A stretch of DNA of 14,759 bases, taken from contig JAEXAY010000056.1 in assembly GCA_023457895.1 (NCBI GenBank), positions 1-14,759 on the forward strand, written 5' to 3'. This DNA is from Pseudomonadota bacterium (GTDB lineage: Bacteria; Pseudomonadota; Alphaproteobacteria; Sphingomonadales; Sphingomonadaceae). Under the pieces are notes generated by a model. It did not search any database. It was not told the DNA's origin and saw nothing but the letters and a program-made list of their open reading frames with translations. The translations under genes and the position numbers were made by a program. Positions 1 through 6,897 of this stretch are shown piece by piece (the first letter of the stretch is position 1; every line of letters starts with the position of its first letter).

Positions 1-780
1 GTCAAGGGCCAGGTCGAGCAGGAGCATAACGGTCTCACCCGCACCTATATGAAGCGCAAGTTGCTTGACCAGCTGGCCGACGCGCATGATTTCGACGTGC
101 CGCCCTCGATGGTCGAAGCCGAGTTCAACCAGATCTGGGCGCAGCTCGAACATGAAGCGAGCCACGAGGCCGATCCGGAAGCCGCGCGCAAGGAAATCGA
201 AAAAGATCGCGACGATTACCGCAATATCGCGGTGCGCCGCGTGCGTCTCGGCCTGCTGCTGTCCGAAATCGGGCAGGCCAATGGCGTCGAGGTGAGCCAG
301 CAGGAAATGTCGCGCCTCATCATGCAGGCCGCGCAGCAATATGGCCCGCAGGACCGCGAGCGCTTCATCCAATATGTCCAGCAGGATCCGATGGCCGCCG
401 CCCAGCTTCGCGCGCCGCTCTATGAGGACAAGGTCGTCGACTTCCTGTTCGACAAGGCCGAAATCAGCGACCGCGAAGTGAGCCGCGAAGACCTTGAAGC
501 CGCGATCGAGAGCGAGGACGGCCACGTCCACGGCCCGGATTGCGATCACGATCATGGCGCCAAGGCAAAGAAGGCTCCGGCTAAAAAGGCTGCCGCCAAG
601 AAGGGCGAGGCCAAGGCGGCTCCCGCGAAGAAGGTCGATAGCAAAAAGGCCGATGCCGAACCTGCTGCCAAGGCTGAAAAGGCCGCGCCGGCCAAGAAGG
701 CGCCCGCCAAGGCTGCGGCCAAGCCGGCCGAAAAGGCTGAAAAGCCTGCTGCCAAGAAGGCTCCGGCCAAGAAGAAATAG
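1..780 (+). CDS. tig: Trigger factor, C-terminal part (5' end outside window)
   Basis: This is the C-terminal part of trigger factor, the ribosome-associated chaperone and peptidyl-prolyl isomerase that meets nascent chains. The reading frame is open from base 1, so the start lies upstream; 259 codons are visible. The visible part matches the helical C-terminal substrate-binding domain (MKRKLLDQL, then VPPSMVEAEFNQIW and a long alpha-helical stretch). After about visible residue 172 comes a His/Cys motif, HVHGPDCDHDHG (bases 523-558), followed by about 73 residues made almost only of Lys, Ala, Pro and Glu up to the stop. E. coli trigger factor has no such tail. The gene is followed by a strong hairpin terminator and then clpP, the usual tig-clpP-clpX order. 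The family call rests on the domain sequence plus this order. The tail's role is unknown; binding of nucleic acid, ribosome or metal are guesses. Confidence 0.93.
   Translation, partial: VKGQVEQEHNGLTRTYMKRKLLDQLADAHDFDVPPSMVEAEFNQIWAQLEHEASHEADPEAARKEIEKDRDDYRNIAVRRVRLGLLLSEIGQANGVEVSQQEMSRLIMQAAQQYGPQDRERFIQYVQQDPMAAAQLRAPLYEDKVVDFLFDKAEISDREVSREDLEAAIESEDGHVHGPDCDHDHGAKAKKAPAKKAAAKKGEAKAAPAKKVDSKKADAEPAAKAEKAAPAKKAPAKAAAKPAEKAEKPAAKKAPAKKK
559..777 (+). repeat. Low-complexity Lys/Ala/Pro repeat tract inside tig
   Basis: This tract encodes imperfect repeats of units such as KKAPAKKAAAKK and KAEKAAPAKK. At DNA level the words aaggc, gccaag and aagaag recur. It resembles the C-terminal tails of histone H1-like bacterial proteins. 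Such tracts can change length by slippage or recombination, but only one copy is seen here, so variation is an inference. Confidence 0.8.
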
Positions 781-802
781 GCCGGTCACCGGTTTTATGC
801 GG

Positions 803-841
803 AAAGGCGGGCGAGTTAACCACTCTCCCGCCTTTTTCTTT
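803..841 (+). terminator. Rho-independent terminator of tig
   Basis: A GC stem (ggcggg at 806-811 pairs with cccgcc at 827-832) is extended outward by AAA/TTT pairs and inward by gag/ctc after one mismatch. It is followed by a T-rich run from 833. It lies 25 bases after the tig stop and before the clpP promoter, so clpP is probably transcribed mainly from its own promoter. Confidence 0.85.
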
Positions 842-863
842 TGATGACGCTGTGCCACAAGGC

Positions 864-892
864 CTTGACCCTAAAGCCCCGGCACCCAATGT
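864..892 (+). promoter_or_regulatory. Candidate sigma-32 (RpoH) promoter of clpP
   Basis: CTTGAC at 864-869 resembles the heat-shock -35 element CTTGAA, and CCCAATGT at 885-892 resembles the -10 element CCCCATNT, with one mismatch in each. The 15-base spacing is within the range used by sigma-32. Transcription would begin near 899, leaving a leader of about 30 bases before the ATG at 930. clpP is a classical heat-shock gene and rpoH is in this window. There is no good sigma-70 -10 hexamer at 17 bases from TTGACC. Confidence 0.55.
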
Positions 893-929
893 TGAGCGCC
901 CGGCGAAAATCTCAAGATACAGGATAGTT

Positions 930-1595
930 ATGACCAACTCGATCTATGATCCGACCAACGCGCTTGTTCCGATTGTCATCGAACAATCGACCCGCGGCGA
1001 GCGCAGCTTTGACATTTTCTCGCGCCTCCTGCGCGAACGGATCGTGTTCGTGAACGGCCCCGTCGAGGATAATATGGCCGCGCTGATCGTCGCGCAGCTG
1101 CTCTTCCTCGAATCGGAAAACCCGAAGAAGGACATCTATATGTATATCAACTCGCCGGGCGGGGTCGTCACGGCGGGCATGGCGATCCATGACACGATGC
1201 AATATATCCGTCCGCGCGTCGGCACGGTCTGTATCGGGCAAGCGGCGTCGATGGGTTCCTTCCTGCTCGCGGCGGGAGAGCCCGGCATGCGCGTTGCGCT
1301 CACCAATGCGCGGATCATGGTCCACCAGCCTTCGGGCGGGGCGCAGGGCAAGGCGTCGGATATCGAAATCCAGGCCAAGGAAATCCTGCGCATCCGTGCG
1401 CGGATGAACGCGCTCTACCAGAAATATACCGGCCAGCCGCTCGAGGCGATCGAGAAGGCGATGGATCGCGACACCTTCCTCGAAGCCGAAGAAGCCAAGG
1501 CGTTCGGGCTTGTCGATCAGGTGTTCGACCAGCGGCCGAAGCCCTCCGAGGATCCGACGTCCGATCAATCGGCTGCGGACAAGCCCAAGGAGTAA
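930..1595 (+). CDS. clpP: ATP-dependent Clp protease proteolytic subunit ClpP
   Basis: ClpP is the serine peptidase that forms the double-heptamer chamber of ClpXP and ClpAP in the cytoplasm. The 221-residue product has the full catalytic triad: Ser107 in GQAASMGSFLL, His132 in MVHQPSGG and Asp181 in MDRDTF. The spacing between these residues equals that of the E. coli enzyme. The sequence also has the typical YINSPGG strand. I chose ATG 930: AGGATA sits just upstream, the protein then has normal family length, and the in-frame GTG at 852 lies upstream of the predicted promoter. The last 20 or so residues are polar and probably disordered. It lies between tig and clpX; the 160-base gap to clpX holds a promoter candidate, so clpX may be transcribed both with clpP and alone. 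Confidence 0.96.
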   Translation: MTNSIYDPTNALVPIVIEQSTRGERSFDIFSRLLRERIVFVNGPVEDNMAALIVAQLLFLESENPKKDIYMYINSPGGVVTAGMAIHDTMQYIRPRVGTVCIGQAASMGSFLLAAGEPGMRVALTNARIMVHQPSGGAQGKASDIEIQAKEILRIRARMNALYQKYTGQPLEAIEKAMDRDTFLEAEEAKAFGLVDQVFDQRPKPSEDPTSDQSAADKPKE

Positions 1596-1611
1596 GGCGA
1601 AACGGCCTTAC
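1592..1611 (+). other. Hairpin overlapping the clpP stop codon
   Basis: GTAAGGC (1592-1598) and GCCTTAC (1605-1611) form a perfect 7-bp stem with a 6-base loop, GAAACG; the TAA stop lies inside the stem. No T-run follows, so it is not a standard terminator. It could protect the mRNA 3' end or be chance. Confidence 0.35.
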
Positions 1612-1680
1612 CTTCGTGAACTTTCGACGTCGTGGACAGCGATGCAAAGGTGGCGGGGGGCCGGGCTAGCCAAATGGCCG

Positions 1681-1709
1681 CTTGAATTATGACAATAGCC
1701 CGATAGGAT
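1681..1709 (+). promoter_or_regulatory. Candidate promoter of clpX
   Basis: TTGAAT (1682-1687) and TAGGAT (1704-1709) are 16 bases apart and each match the sigma-70 consensus at four of six positions. The same stretch can be read as a weaker sigma-32 site, CTTGAA (1681-1686) and CCCGAT (1699-1704), but its 12-base spacing is short. Transcription would begin near 1716, giving a leader of about 40 bases to ATG 1756. Confidence 0.4.
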
Positions 1710-1755
1710 GGGCCTGTTTCCCCGCAGATGGCGGCGGAACAGTTTAGGGATAGGT

Positions 1756-3045
1756 ATGACGAAGTTGAGCGGTTCGGATTCAAAAAGCACGCTTTACTGC
1801 TCCTTCTGCGGAAAGTCGCAGCATGAAGTCCGCAAGCTGATTGCCGGACCGACGGTCTTCATCTGCGATGAATGCGTCGAACTGTGCAACGACATTATCC
1901 GCGAGGAAGTGAAGGGCGGGCTTGCCGCGAAGAAGGACGGCGGCGTGCCGTCCCCGCAGGAAATCTGCGACGTGCTCGACGATTATGTGATCGGTCAGGC
2001 GCGCGCCAAGCGCGTGCTCTCGGTTGCGGTGCATAACCACTATAAGCGGCTCAACCATGGCGGGAAGGGCGACGATGTCGAACTCGCCAAGTCGAACATC
2101 CTGCTGGTAGGGCCGACGGGTTCGGGCAAGACCTTGCTCGCCCAGACGCTTGCCAAGACCTTTGACGTACCCTTCACCATGGCTGATGCGACCACGCTCA
2201 CCGAAGCGGGCTATGTCGGTGAGGATGTGGAAAATATCATCCTCAAACTGCTCCAGGCGTCGGATTACAATGTCGAGAAGGCGCAGCGCGGCATCGTCTA
2301 TATCGACGAAATCGACAAGATCAGCCGCAAGGCCGAAAACCCCTCGATCACCCGCGACGTTTCGGGCGAGGGCGTGCAGCAGGCGCTCTTGAAGCTGATG
2401 GAAGGCACCACTGCCAGCGTGCCGCCGCAGGGCGGGCGCAAGCATCCGCAGCAGGAGTTTCTCCAGGTTGATACGACCAATATCCTGTTCATCTGCGGCG
2501 GGGCTTTCGCGGGGCTGGAAAAGATCATCGGCGACCGTTTGCAGGGCAAGTCGATCGGTTTCGGCGCGCATGTCGCCGCGCCCGACGAGCGCCGCACCGG
2601 TGCGATCCTGCAGCAGGGCGAGCCCGAAGATCTGCTCAAATTCGGGCTGATCCCCGAATTTGTCGGCCGCTTGCCGGTGATCGCAACGCTCGAAGATCTC
2701 GATGTCGACGCGCTGGTCAAGATTCTGGCCGAGCCCAAGAACGCGCTGGTGAAGCAATATCGCAAGCTGTTCGAGCTTGAGGATGTGGGCCTCACCTTCA
2801 CCGACGATGCGCTGGTCGCGATCGCCAACAAGGCGATTGCTAGGAAGACCGGCGCGCGCGGGCTGCGCTCGATCCTCGAGGGCATTTTGCTCGACACCAT
2901 GTTCGACTTGCCGACTCTGGAAGGTGTCAGCGAGGTGGTGATCGACAAGGATGTGGTCGAAGGCCGCAAGGAGCCGATCAAGGTGTTCGCGGAAAGCCCC
3001 AAAAAGAAAAAGAGCGCATCAGCGGCCGCCGACGACGCAGCCTGA
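1756..3045 (+). CDS. clpX: ATP-dependent Clp protease ATP-binding subunit ClpX
   Basis: ClpX is the AAA+ unfoldase that recognises substrates and feeds them to ClpP. The 429-residue product has the N-terminal zinc domain (Cys15, Cys18, Cys37, Cys40), Walker A GPTGSGKT (119-126), the pore loop GYVGED (152-157), Walker B ending in Asp184-Glu185, the RKH loop (228-230), the ClpP-docking IGF loop (267-269) and the sensor-2 motif GARGLR (366-371). All key residues are present. I chose ATG 1756 because AGGGA lies 5 bases upstream and the length fits the family; the in-frame ATG at 1708 overlaps the promoter candidate. The C-terminus is a short Lys/Ala-rich tail. In Caulobacter ClpXP, helped by CpdR, degrades CtrA, which links this gene to chpT further along. 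Confidence 0.97.
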   Translation: MTKLSGSDSKSTLYCSFCGKSQHEVRKLIAGPTVFICDECVELCNDIIREEVKGGLAAKKDGGVPSPQEICDVLDDYVIGQARAKRVLSVAVHNHYKRLNHGGKGDDVELAKSNILLVGPTGSGKTLLAQTLAKTFDVPFTMADATTLTEAGYVGEDVENIILKLLQASDYNVEKAQRGIVYIDEIDKISRKAENPSITRDVSGEGVQQALLKLMEGTTASVPPQGGRKHPQQEFLQVDTTNILFICGGAFAGLEKIIGDRLQGKSIGFGAHVAAPDERRTGAILQQGEPEDLLKFGLIPEFVGRLPVIATLEDLDVDALVKILAEPKNALVKQYRKLFELEDVGLTFTDDALVAIANKAIARKTGARGLRSILEGILLDTMFDLPTLEGVSEVVIDKDVVEGRKEPIKVFAESPKKKKSASAAADDAA

Positions 3046-3093
3046 TGGCTGGGGATTTTATCCGGATCCGGGTAGAGCGCGAAAAGATTTTAA

Positions 3094-3137
3094 ACCTGTG
3101 ACTTCTGCGCCACAGGTCCGGGGTTCGGTATGAACCC
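3094..3137 (+). other. Two tandem stem-loops after clpX
   Basis: ACCTGTG (3094-3100) pairs perfectly with CACAGGT (3111-3117) across a 10-base loop. GGGTTC (3121-3126) pairs with GAACCC (3132-3137) across a 5-base loop. The nearest T-run (about 3159-3163) is over 20 bases after the second stem, so an intrinsic terminator is unlikely. They could be mRNA 3'-end structures of clpX. Confidence 0.4.
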
Positions 3138-3176
3138 TGCCCTTGATCATATAAAATCTTTTTAAATCAATGTTAT

Positions 3177-3206
3177 GTGTCATTCACAGCAATGCTGGCA
3201 TGACAC
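3177..3206 (+). repeat. Inverted repeat, possible operator
   Basis: GTGTCAT (3177-3183) and ATGACAC (3200-3206) are perfect inverted copies 16 bases apart. A second small palindrome, CAGCA-A-TGCTG (3187-3197), sits almost exactly between them. No T-run follows, so a two-fold symmetric protein-binding site fits better than a terminator. The binding protein is unknown. Confidence 0.45.
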
Positions 3207-3269
3207 CATATCCGAATCCACCTGAAATTTTACACTTTTATTACGATGGCCATGCTGCACCGCGACATA

Positions 3270-3298
3270 CTGTCATCAAGCTGCCACATTCGCTAACC
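3270..3298 (+). promoter_or_regulatory. Candidate Pho box (PhoB site) upstream of the receptor gene
   Basis: CTGTCAT (3270-3276) and CTGCCAC (3281-3287) are separated by 4 bases, the 11-base period of PhoB sites. A weaker third unit, GCTAACC, follows at 3292-3298, and ATTC occurs after both units two and three. The site is on the receptor's strand, 94 bases before its ATG. A clear -10 hexamer at the usual distance is missing; TATGAC (3324) and TATAAG (3359) are too far, which is the main weakness. Confidence 0.55.
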
Positions 3299-3392
3299 AT
3301 TCGGGCCACAAGCAAGGCCGGGCTATGACGATTCTGTGCACGATTGCCTCGCTGAACTTATAAGATTTCGTAGAACCAAAAGGAACATTTCC

Positions 3393-5906
3393 ATGAAAAC
3401 CATGCTGTATCGCACGGTAGCTGTGGCCGCGCTCATCATGCCATCCATGGCATTCGCGCAGTCAACCGGCTCGGTTGATTTCGAAGACGAAGCGATTGTC
3501 GTAACCGGCACGCGCGCGCAGGATGTCGCGGGCATTCAGGCTCCGGATACCACCAAGGCGAAGCAGGTGCTGACGCAGGAGCATATTGAGCGTCAGAACC
3601 CGGGGCAGACGATCCTTGACACTATTAACGTCATGCCGGGCGTAAACTTCCAGAACAACGATGCCTATGGCTCGGCTGGCGGTACGCTGAGCATCCGTGG
3701 TTTCTCTAGCGACCGTATTTCGTTGACGTTCGATGGTGTTCCGCTGAACGATTCGGGTAACTACGCCATCTATTCGAACCAGCAACTCGATCCCGAACTG
3801 ATCGAACAGGTCAACGTGAACCTTGGTTCGACCGACGTCGACAGCCCGACCGCTGCAGCTTCGGGCTCGACGGTCAACTATCGGACCAAGACGCCGGACG
3901 AAGAGCTTGGCGGTATGCTGTCGGCTTCTTACGGCGATTTCGATTTCTTCCGCGTGTTCGGCAAGATCGAAACCGGGAACATCACCTCGTTCGGAACGCG
4001 TGCCTTCTTCGCAGCGTCGCGCGCAGTGAACCGCATTCCGTTCAACAATTACGGCCGCATCCGCAAGCAGCAGTATAACGCCCGTATTTATCAGCCGATC
4101 GGCGATAACGGCGACTTCGTTTCGCTGTCCGGCCACTATAACGAGAACCGCAATAACTTCTTCGGTTCGGTTCGTCTCCGCAACGATGCCGGCGCGCCTG
4201 CAGTTCCGGATCGTTTTCCGGCCAACCGTGATCAACTGGAATATGGCATTCCTTATCCCTGCACGATTGATGCCCCCCAAGCGGGTGTGGCGGATACGGT
4301 TAACAGCTGCGGTACCCAGTTTGACCGTCGCTACAATCCGTCGAATACTGGTAACCTTCGCGGATCGTCGCGCTTCACCCTGACCGAAGGTCTGACGCTG
4401 TCGGTGGACCCCAGCTACCAGTATGTTAAGGCAAATGGTGGCGGAACCGTCACCGGACGTGAGGGAACATACGCAATTGGAGGAATCCAGTACACTGGTT
4501 TCATCGGCGGACAATATTATTTCGGCCGTGACCTCAATGGCGATGGCGATATTCTCGATACCTGCCCGGGAGTTGGTGTGGCTTGTTCAAGCCGCAACAG
4601 CAATGGCGTTACGCTTCTTGCTCCCAGCCAGACCAACACGCGCCGTTACGGTGTTATCTCCAACCTGACCTGGGATCTGAATGACCAGCATCGTTTCCGT
4701 CTTGCCTATACGCTGGACCATGCGCGCCACCGTCAAACTGGTCAGTTGATTGGTCTGGCCCCCAATGGCGAACCGCTGGATGTTTTTGCTGTCAACGCAC
4801 CGCTCACGGATGCTTCCGGCGCGGTAATGCAAAAGCGTGATCGTAAGTCTCTGGCCATTCTTAACCAGATCGCCGGTGAATATCGCGGCAGGTTCATGAA
4901 TGAAGCGCTGACCGTCAACCTCGGTTTGCGCGCGCCTTTCTTCAAGCGTGATCTGAACAACTATTGCTTCACCACCAGCGCGGCCGGTTTCGTTGACTGC
5001 TTCAGTACCAACACCGCCGCTGCGGCGGCTTATGCTGCCGCCAATCCGACCATGCAGGGGCCGCAACGCCGCGTGTTCAAATATGATGCGCTGCTGCCGA
5101 ACATCGGTTTGACTTTCGATGTTAGCCCGCAGATCTCGGTCTTCGGCAACTATTCGAAGGGCATCCAGGTTCCGGGCACCGACAGCCTGTACAACAGCTT
5201 CTTCTTTGATCCGACGACAGATCAGGCCAAGCCGTCGCCGGAAAAGACCGACAACTTCGATCTTGGCCTGCGCTATCGTTCGAGCCAGGTGCAGGCACAG
5301 GTCAGCGGCTGGTTCACGCGCTACACGGATCGTCTGGCATCGGCTTATGACGTTGAACTGGACCGCAACGTGTATCGGAACCTCGGCCGCGTGGACAAAT
5401 ATGGTGTCGATGGTTTTGTTTCCTATGCACCGGTCAAGGAATTGGCGTTCTACGTGTTCGGATCTATCCTGGAATCCGAAATCAAGGATGATCTCCAACT
5501 CACGCCGACGACCTATGCGCCAACAGCTGGAAAGCGCGAGTCTGGCGCGGCGACTTACAGCTATGGCGGCACCGTCCGCGGGATGCTTGGTCCAGTCGAA
5601 CTGGGGATAACCGGTAAGCGCACAGGCCCTCGCTATCTGTTCGACACCAACCTTCCGTTGGTCATCGGTGGCGTGACCCAGTTCCCTGCCAAGACACCGG
5701 CTTACTGGCTCGTCAACGCGGATGCCCGCATCAGTCTGGCTGACTTTGGACTGGAAAAGACCCATTTGCAGTTCAACGTCTATAACCTGTTCGACAAACT
5801 CTACTATGGCGGCTTTGGTGGCAGCCTGACCCAGAGCTCGAGCGCGCCGTTTGTTCAGATCGGCGCTCCGCGTACGATCAGTGGTACGCTGGTGGTTGGC
5901 TTCTAA
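3393..5906 (+). CDS. TonB-dependent outer-membrane receptor
   Basis: An outer-membrane active-transport receptor energised by TonB-ExbB-ExbD, none of which are in the window. The 837-residue product begins with a signal peptide (predicted cleavage after AFA, residue 22), followed by a TonB-box-like EAIVVTGTR (33-41), a plug domain with the LSIRGF motif, and a long beta-barrel ending in VVGF with the C-terminal Phe typical of these porins. AGGAA lies 7 bases before ATG 3393; the longer in-frame start at 3336 would spoil the signal peptide. Six cysteines occur only as three close pairs (290/306, 391/398, 525/536), probably loop disulfides. A DLNGDGDILD stretch (380-389) resembles a calcium-binding DxDxDG loop. 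The substrate cannot be read from sequence; the Pho box suggests a phosphorus compound. Its codons use more T in third positions than the neighbours. Confidence 0.93.
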   Translation: MKTMLYRTVAVAALIMPSMAFAQSTGSVDFEDEAIVVTGTRAQDVAGIQAPDTTKAKQVLTQEHIERQNPGQTILDTINVMPGVNFQNNDAYGSAGGTLSIRGFSSDRISLTFDGVPLNDSGNYAIYSNQQLDPELIEQVNVNLGSTDVDSPTAAASGSTVNYRTKTPDEELGGMLSASYGDFDFFRVFGKIETGNITSFGTRAFFAASRAVNRIPFNNYGRIRKQQYNARIYQPIGDNGDFVSLSGHYNENRNNFFGSVRLRNDAGAPAVPDRFPANRDQLEYGIPYPCTIDAPQAGVADTVNSCGTQFDRRYNPSNTGNLRGSSRFTLTEGLTLSVDPSYQYVKANGGGTVTGREGTYAIGGIQYTGFIGGQYYFGRDLNGDGDILDTCPGVGVACSSRNSNGVTLLAPSQTNTRRYGVISNLTWDLNDQHRFRLAYTLDHARHRQTGQLIGLAPNGEPLDVFAVNAPLTDASGAVMQKRDRKSLAILNQIAGEYRGRFMNEALTVNLGLRAPFFKRDLNNYCFTTSAAGFVDCFSTNTAAAAAYAAANPTMQGPQRRVFKYDALLPNIGLTFDVSPQISVFGNYSKGIQVPGTDSLYNSFFFDPTTDQAKPSPEKTDNFDLGLRYRSSQVQAQVSGWFTRYTDRLASAYDVELDRNVYRNLGRVDKYGVDGFVSYAPVKELAFYVFGSILESEIKDDLQLTPTTYAPTAGKRESGAATYSYGGTVRGMLGPVELGITGKRTGPRYLFDTNLPLVIGGVTQFPAKTPAYWLVNADARISLADFGLEKTHLQFNVYNLFDKLYYGGFGGSLTQSSSAPFVQIGAPRTISGTLVVGF

Positions 5907-5921
5907 GCCACGCTGTTTGCG

Positions 5922-5960
5922 AAAAAAGAGGGCGCCGGGAGAAATTCCGGCGCCCTTTTT
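5922..5960. terminator. Bidirectional terminator between the receptor gene and mtgA
   Basis: A 9-bp GC stem (5930-5938 with 5947-5955, ggcgccgg core) is flanked by an A-run (5922-5927) on the left and TTTTT (5956-5960) on the right. It can end transcription of the receptor gene on the plus strand and mtgA on the minus strand, which converge here. Confidence 0.92.
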
Positions 5961-5981
5961 ACTCCGGTTTCGCTCCTGAAA

Positions 5982-6743
5982 TCACCGGATACACCCATCC
6001 AGCCCGTCGCGCTGTACCACCCGCATCCTGGCTGTAATCGCATTGCCGTATCGGCGGGTATAGCCTGATGGCGTGATGGCCTCGCGTTCCTTGGGCAGGG
6101 GAAGCACGGCTGCGATGCGAGCGGCCTCGGTAGGTGAGAGCTTCTGCGCGCTCTTGCCAAAATAGCGTTCGGCCCCTGCCGTCACGCCGTAAGTGCCGAT
6201 GCCGGTCTCGGCGATGTTCAAATAGACCTCCATGATCCGGCGCTTGCCCCAGATTTGTTCGATTAGCAGGGTAAACCAGGCTTCGGGGATCTTGCGCAGC
6301 GCCCGGCTGATCCGGCTTGAACCCTGCCAAAGAAAAGCATTCTTGGCGGTCTGCTGGCTGATCGTCGACCCGCCGCGCATCTTGCCTCCGGAAAGATTGG
6401 CACGAAGCGCCTGTTCCAGCGCGGTCGTGTCAAACCCCGAATGGGCGCAGAATTTGCTGTCTTCCGCGGCGATGACCGCGCGCGGCATATTCGGATCAAT
6501 ACGCTCCAACGGCTCCCAGTTCTTGGTGAGCCCGTGCCCTTCGATGAGGTCGCCCATCATCGTCGCGGTAAGCGGCACGGGGATCCATTTATAGATCAGT
6601 ACCCACAAGACCGATCCGGCGACGAAGTAAACGATCGCGCGCCCGATCAGCCAGCCGATACGGTACCCGGATTTGCTGGGGGCAGACGTGCGCTGAAAGG
6701 AGGAGGGGCGGGTGAGCGCGTTGAACTTGGATCGTCGGGCCAT
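5982..6743 (-). CDS. mtgA: Monofunctional peptidoglycan glycosyltransferase MtgA
   Basis: MtgA polymerises lipid II into glycan strands at the periplasmic face of the inner membrane and has no transpeptidase domain. The 253-residue product has a positively charged cytoplasmic start, one membrane segment (about residues 30-51) and a GT51 domain. Visible motifs are AAEDSKF with the catalytic Glu94, GGSTISQQ (124-131), and YLNIAETG with the second conserved glutamate, Glu179. The length is normal for the family. The ATG is preceded by AGGGG. It is the last gene of a minus-strand series, but a terminator after rpoH separates it from that gene, so it probably has its own promoter in 6744-6818; I could not pick one out. 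Confidence 0.95.
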   Translation of the reverse strand: MARRSKFNALTRPSSFQRTSAPSKSGYRIGWLIGRAIVYFVAGSVLWVLIYKWIPVPLTATMMGDLIEGHGLTKNWEPLERIDPNMPRAVIAAEDSKFCAHSGFDTTALEQALRANLSGGKMRGGSTISQQTAKNAFLWQGSSRISRALRKIPEAWFTLLIEQIWGKRRIMEVYLNIAETGIGTYGVTAGAERYFGKSAQKLSPTEAARIAAVLPLPKEREAITPSGYTRRYGNAITARMRVVQRDGLDGCIR

Positions 6744-6819
6744 GGCGCACCCCTACCAATCCTCATACCATGCGGGAAGAAGGATTTGCGGGGGTGCGGA
6801 CTAACCGACCACCCATGAG

Positions 6820-6845
6820 AAAACCCCCGCCGCATCCGGCAGGGG
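6820..6845 (-). terminator. Rho-independent terminator of rpoH
   Basis: On the minus strand CCCCTGCCG (6845-6837) pairs with CGGCGGGG (6832-6824) around a GATG tetraloop, with one T-G wobble in the stem. A further G and TTTT (6823-6820) follow. It lies 52 bases after the rpoH stop and isolates mtgA from rpoH. Confidence 0.85.
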
Positions 6846-6857
6846 CTTCCCGGGAGC

Positions 6858-6880
6858 GGCTCCTTGAAAAAATCGGAGCC
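6858..6880 (-). other. Inverted repeat in the rpoH 3' untranslated region
   Basis: GGCTCC and GGAGCC form a perfect 6-bp stem around an 11-base loop that contains TTTTTT on the minus strand. It lies between the rpoH stop and its terminator. It may help shape the mRNA 3' end; its T-run is in the loop, so it is not itself a terminator. Confidence 0.35.
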
Positions 6881-6897
6881 TATTCCTTTGTACTGGC

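Larger units (their letters stand above)
3046..3392 (+). other. Long intergenic region between clpX and the receptor gene
   Basis: These 347 bases hold no convincing gene. They contain a palindrome CCGGATCCGG (3062-3071), two hairpins (3094-3137), an AT-rich stretch (about 3148-3175), an inverted repeat (3177-3206) and a Pho-box-like direct repeat (3270-3298). The region is clearly richer in A and T than its neighbours, as expected for a regulatory region. I found no clear T-run terminator for clpX. Confidence 0.7.

Noticed and set aside
552..770. Ala/Gly/Phe-rich minus-strand frame opposite the tig tail, like a membrane peptide
   Set aside because: It is the complement of Lys/Ala codon repeats and explains itself as an artefact.
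559..777. Possible CRISPR-like or minisatellite array
   Set aside because: The repeats are imperfect, in frame and without spacers; they follow the amino-acid repeat of the trigger factor tail.
852..929. Longer ClpP start at GTG 852
   Set aside because: It lies upstream of the promoter candidate, adds 26 residues without similarity, and ATG 930 has a better ribosome binding site.
1780..2757. Open frame of 325 codons opposite clpX
   Set aside because: A shadow of the clpX codon bias; the product resembles no family and has no start signal.
3462..5765. Two long minus-strand frames opposite the receptor gene
   Set aside because: Shadows of the receptor frame; products are Arg/Val/Ile-rich without domains.
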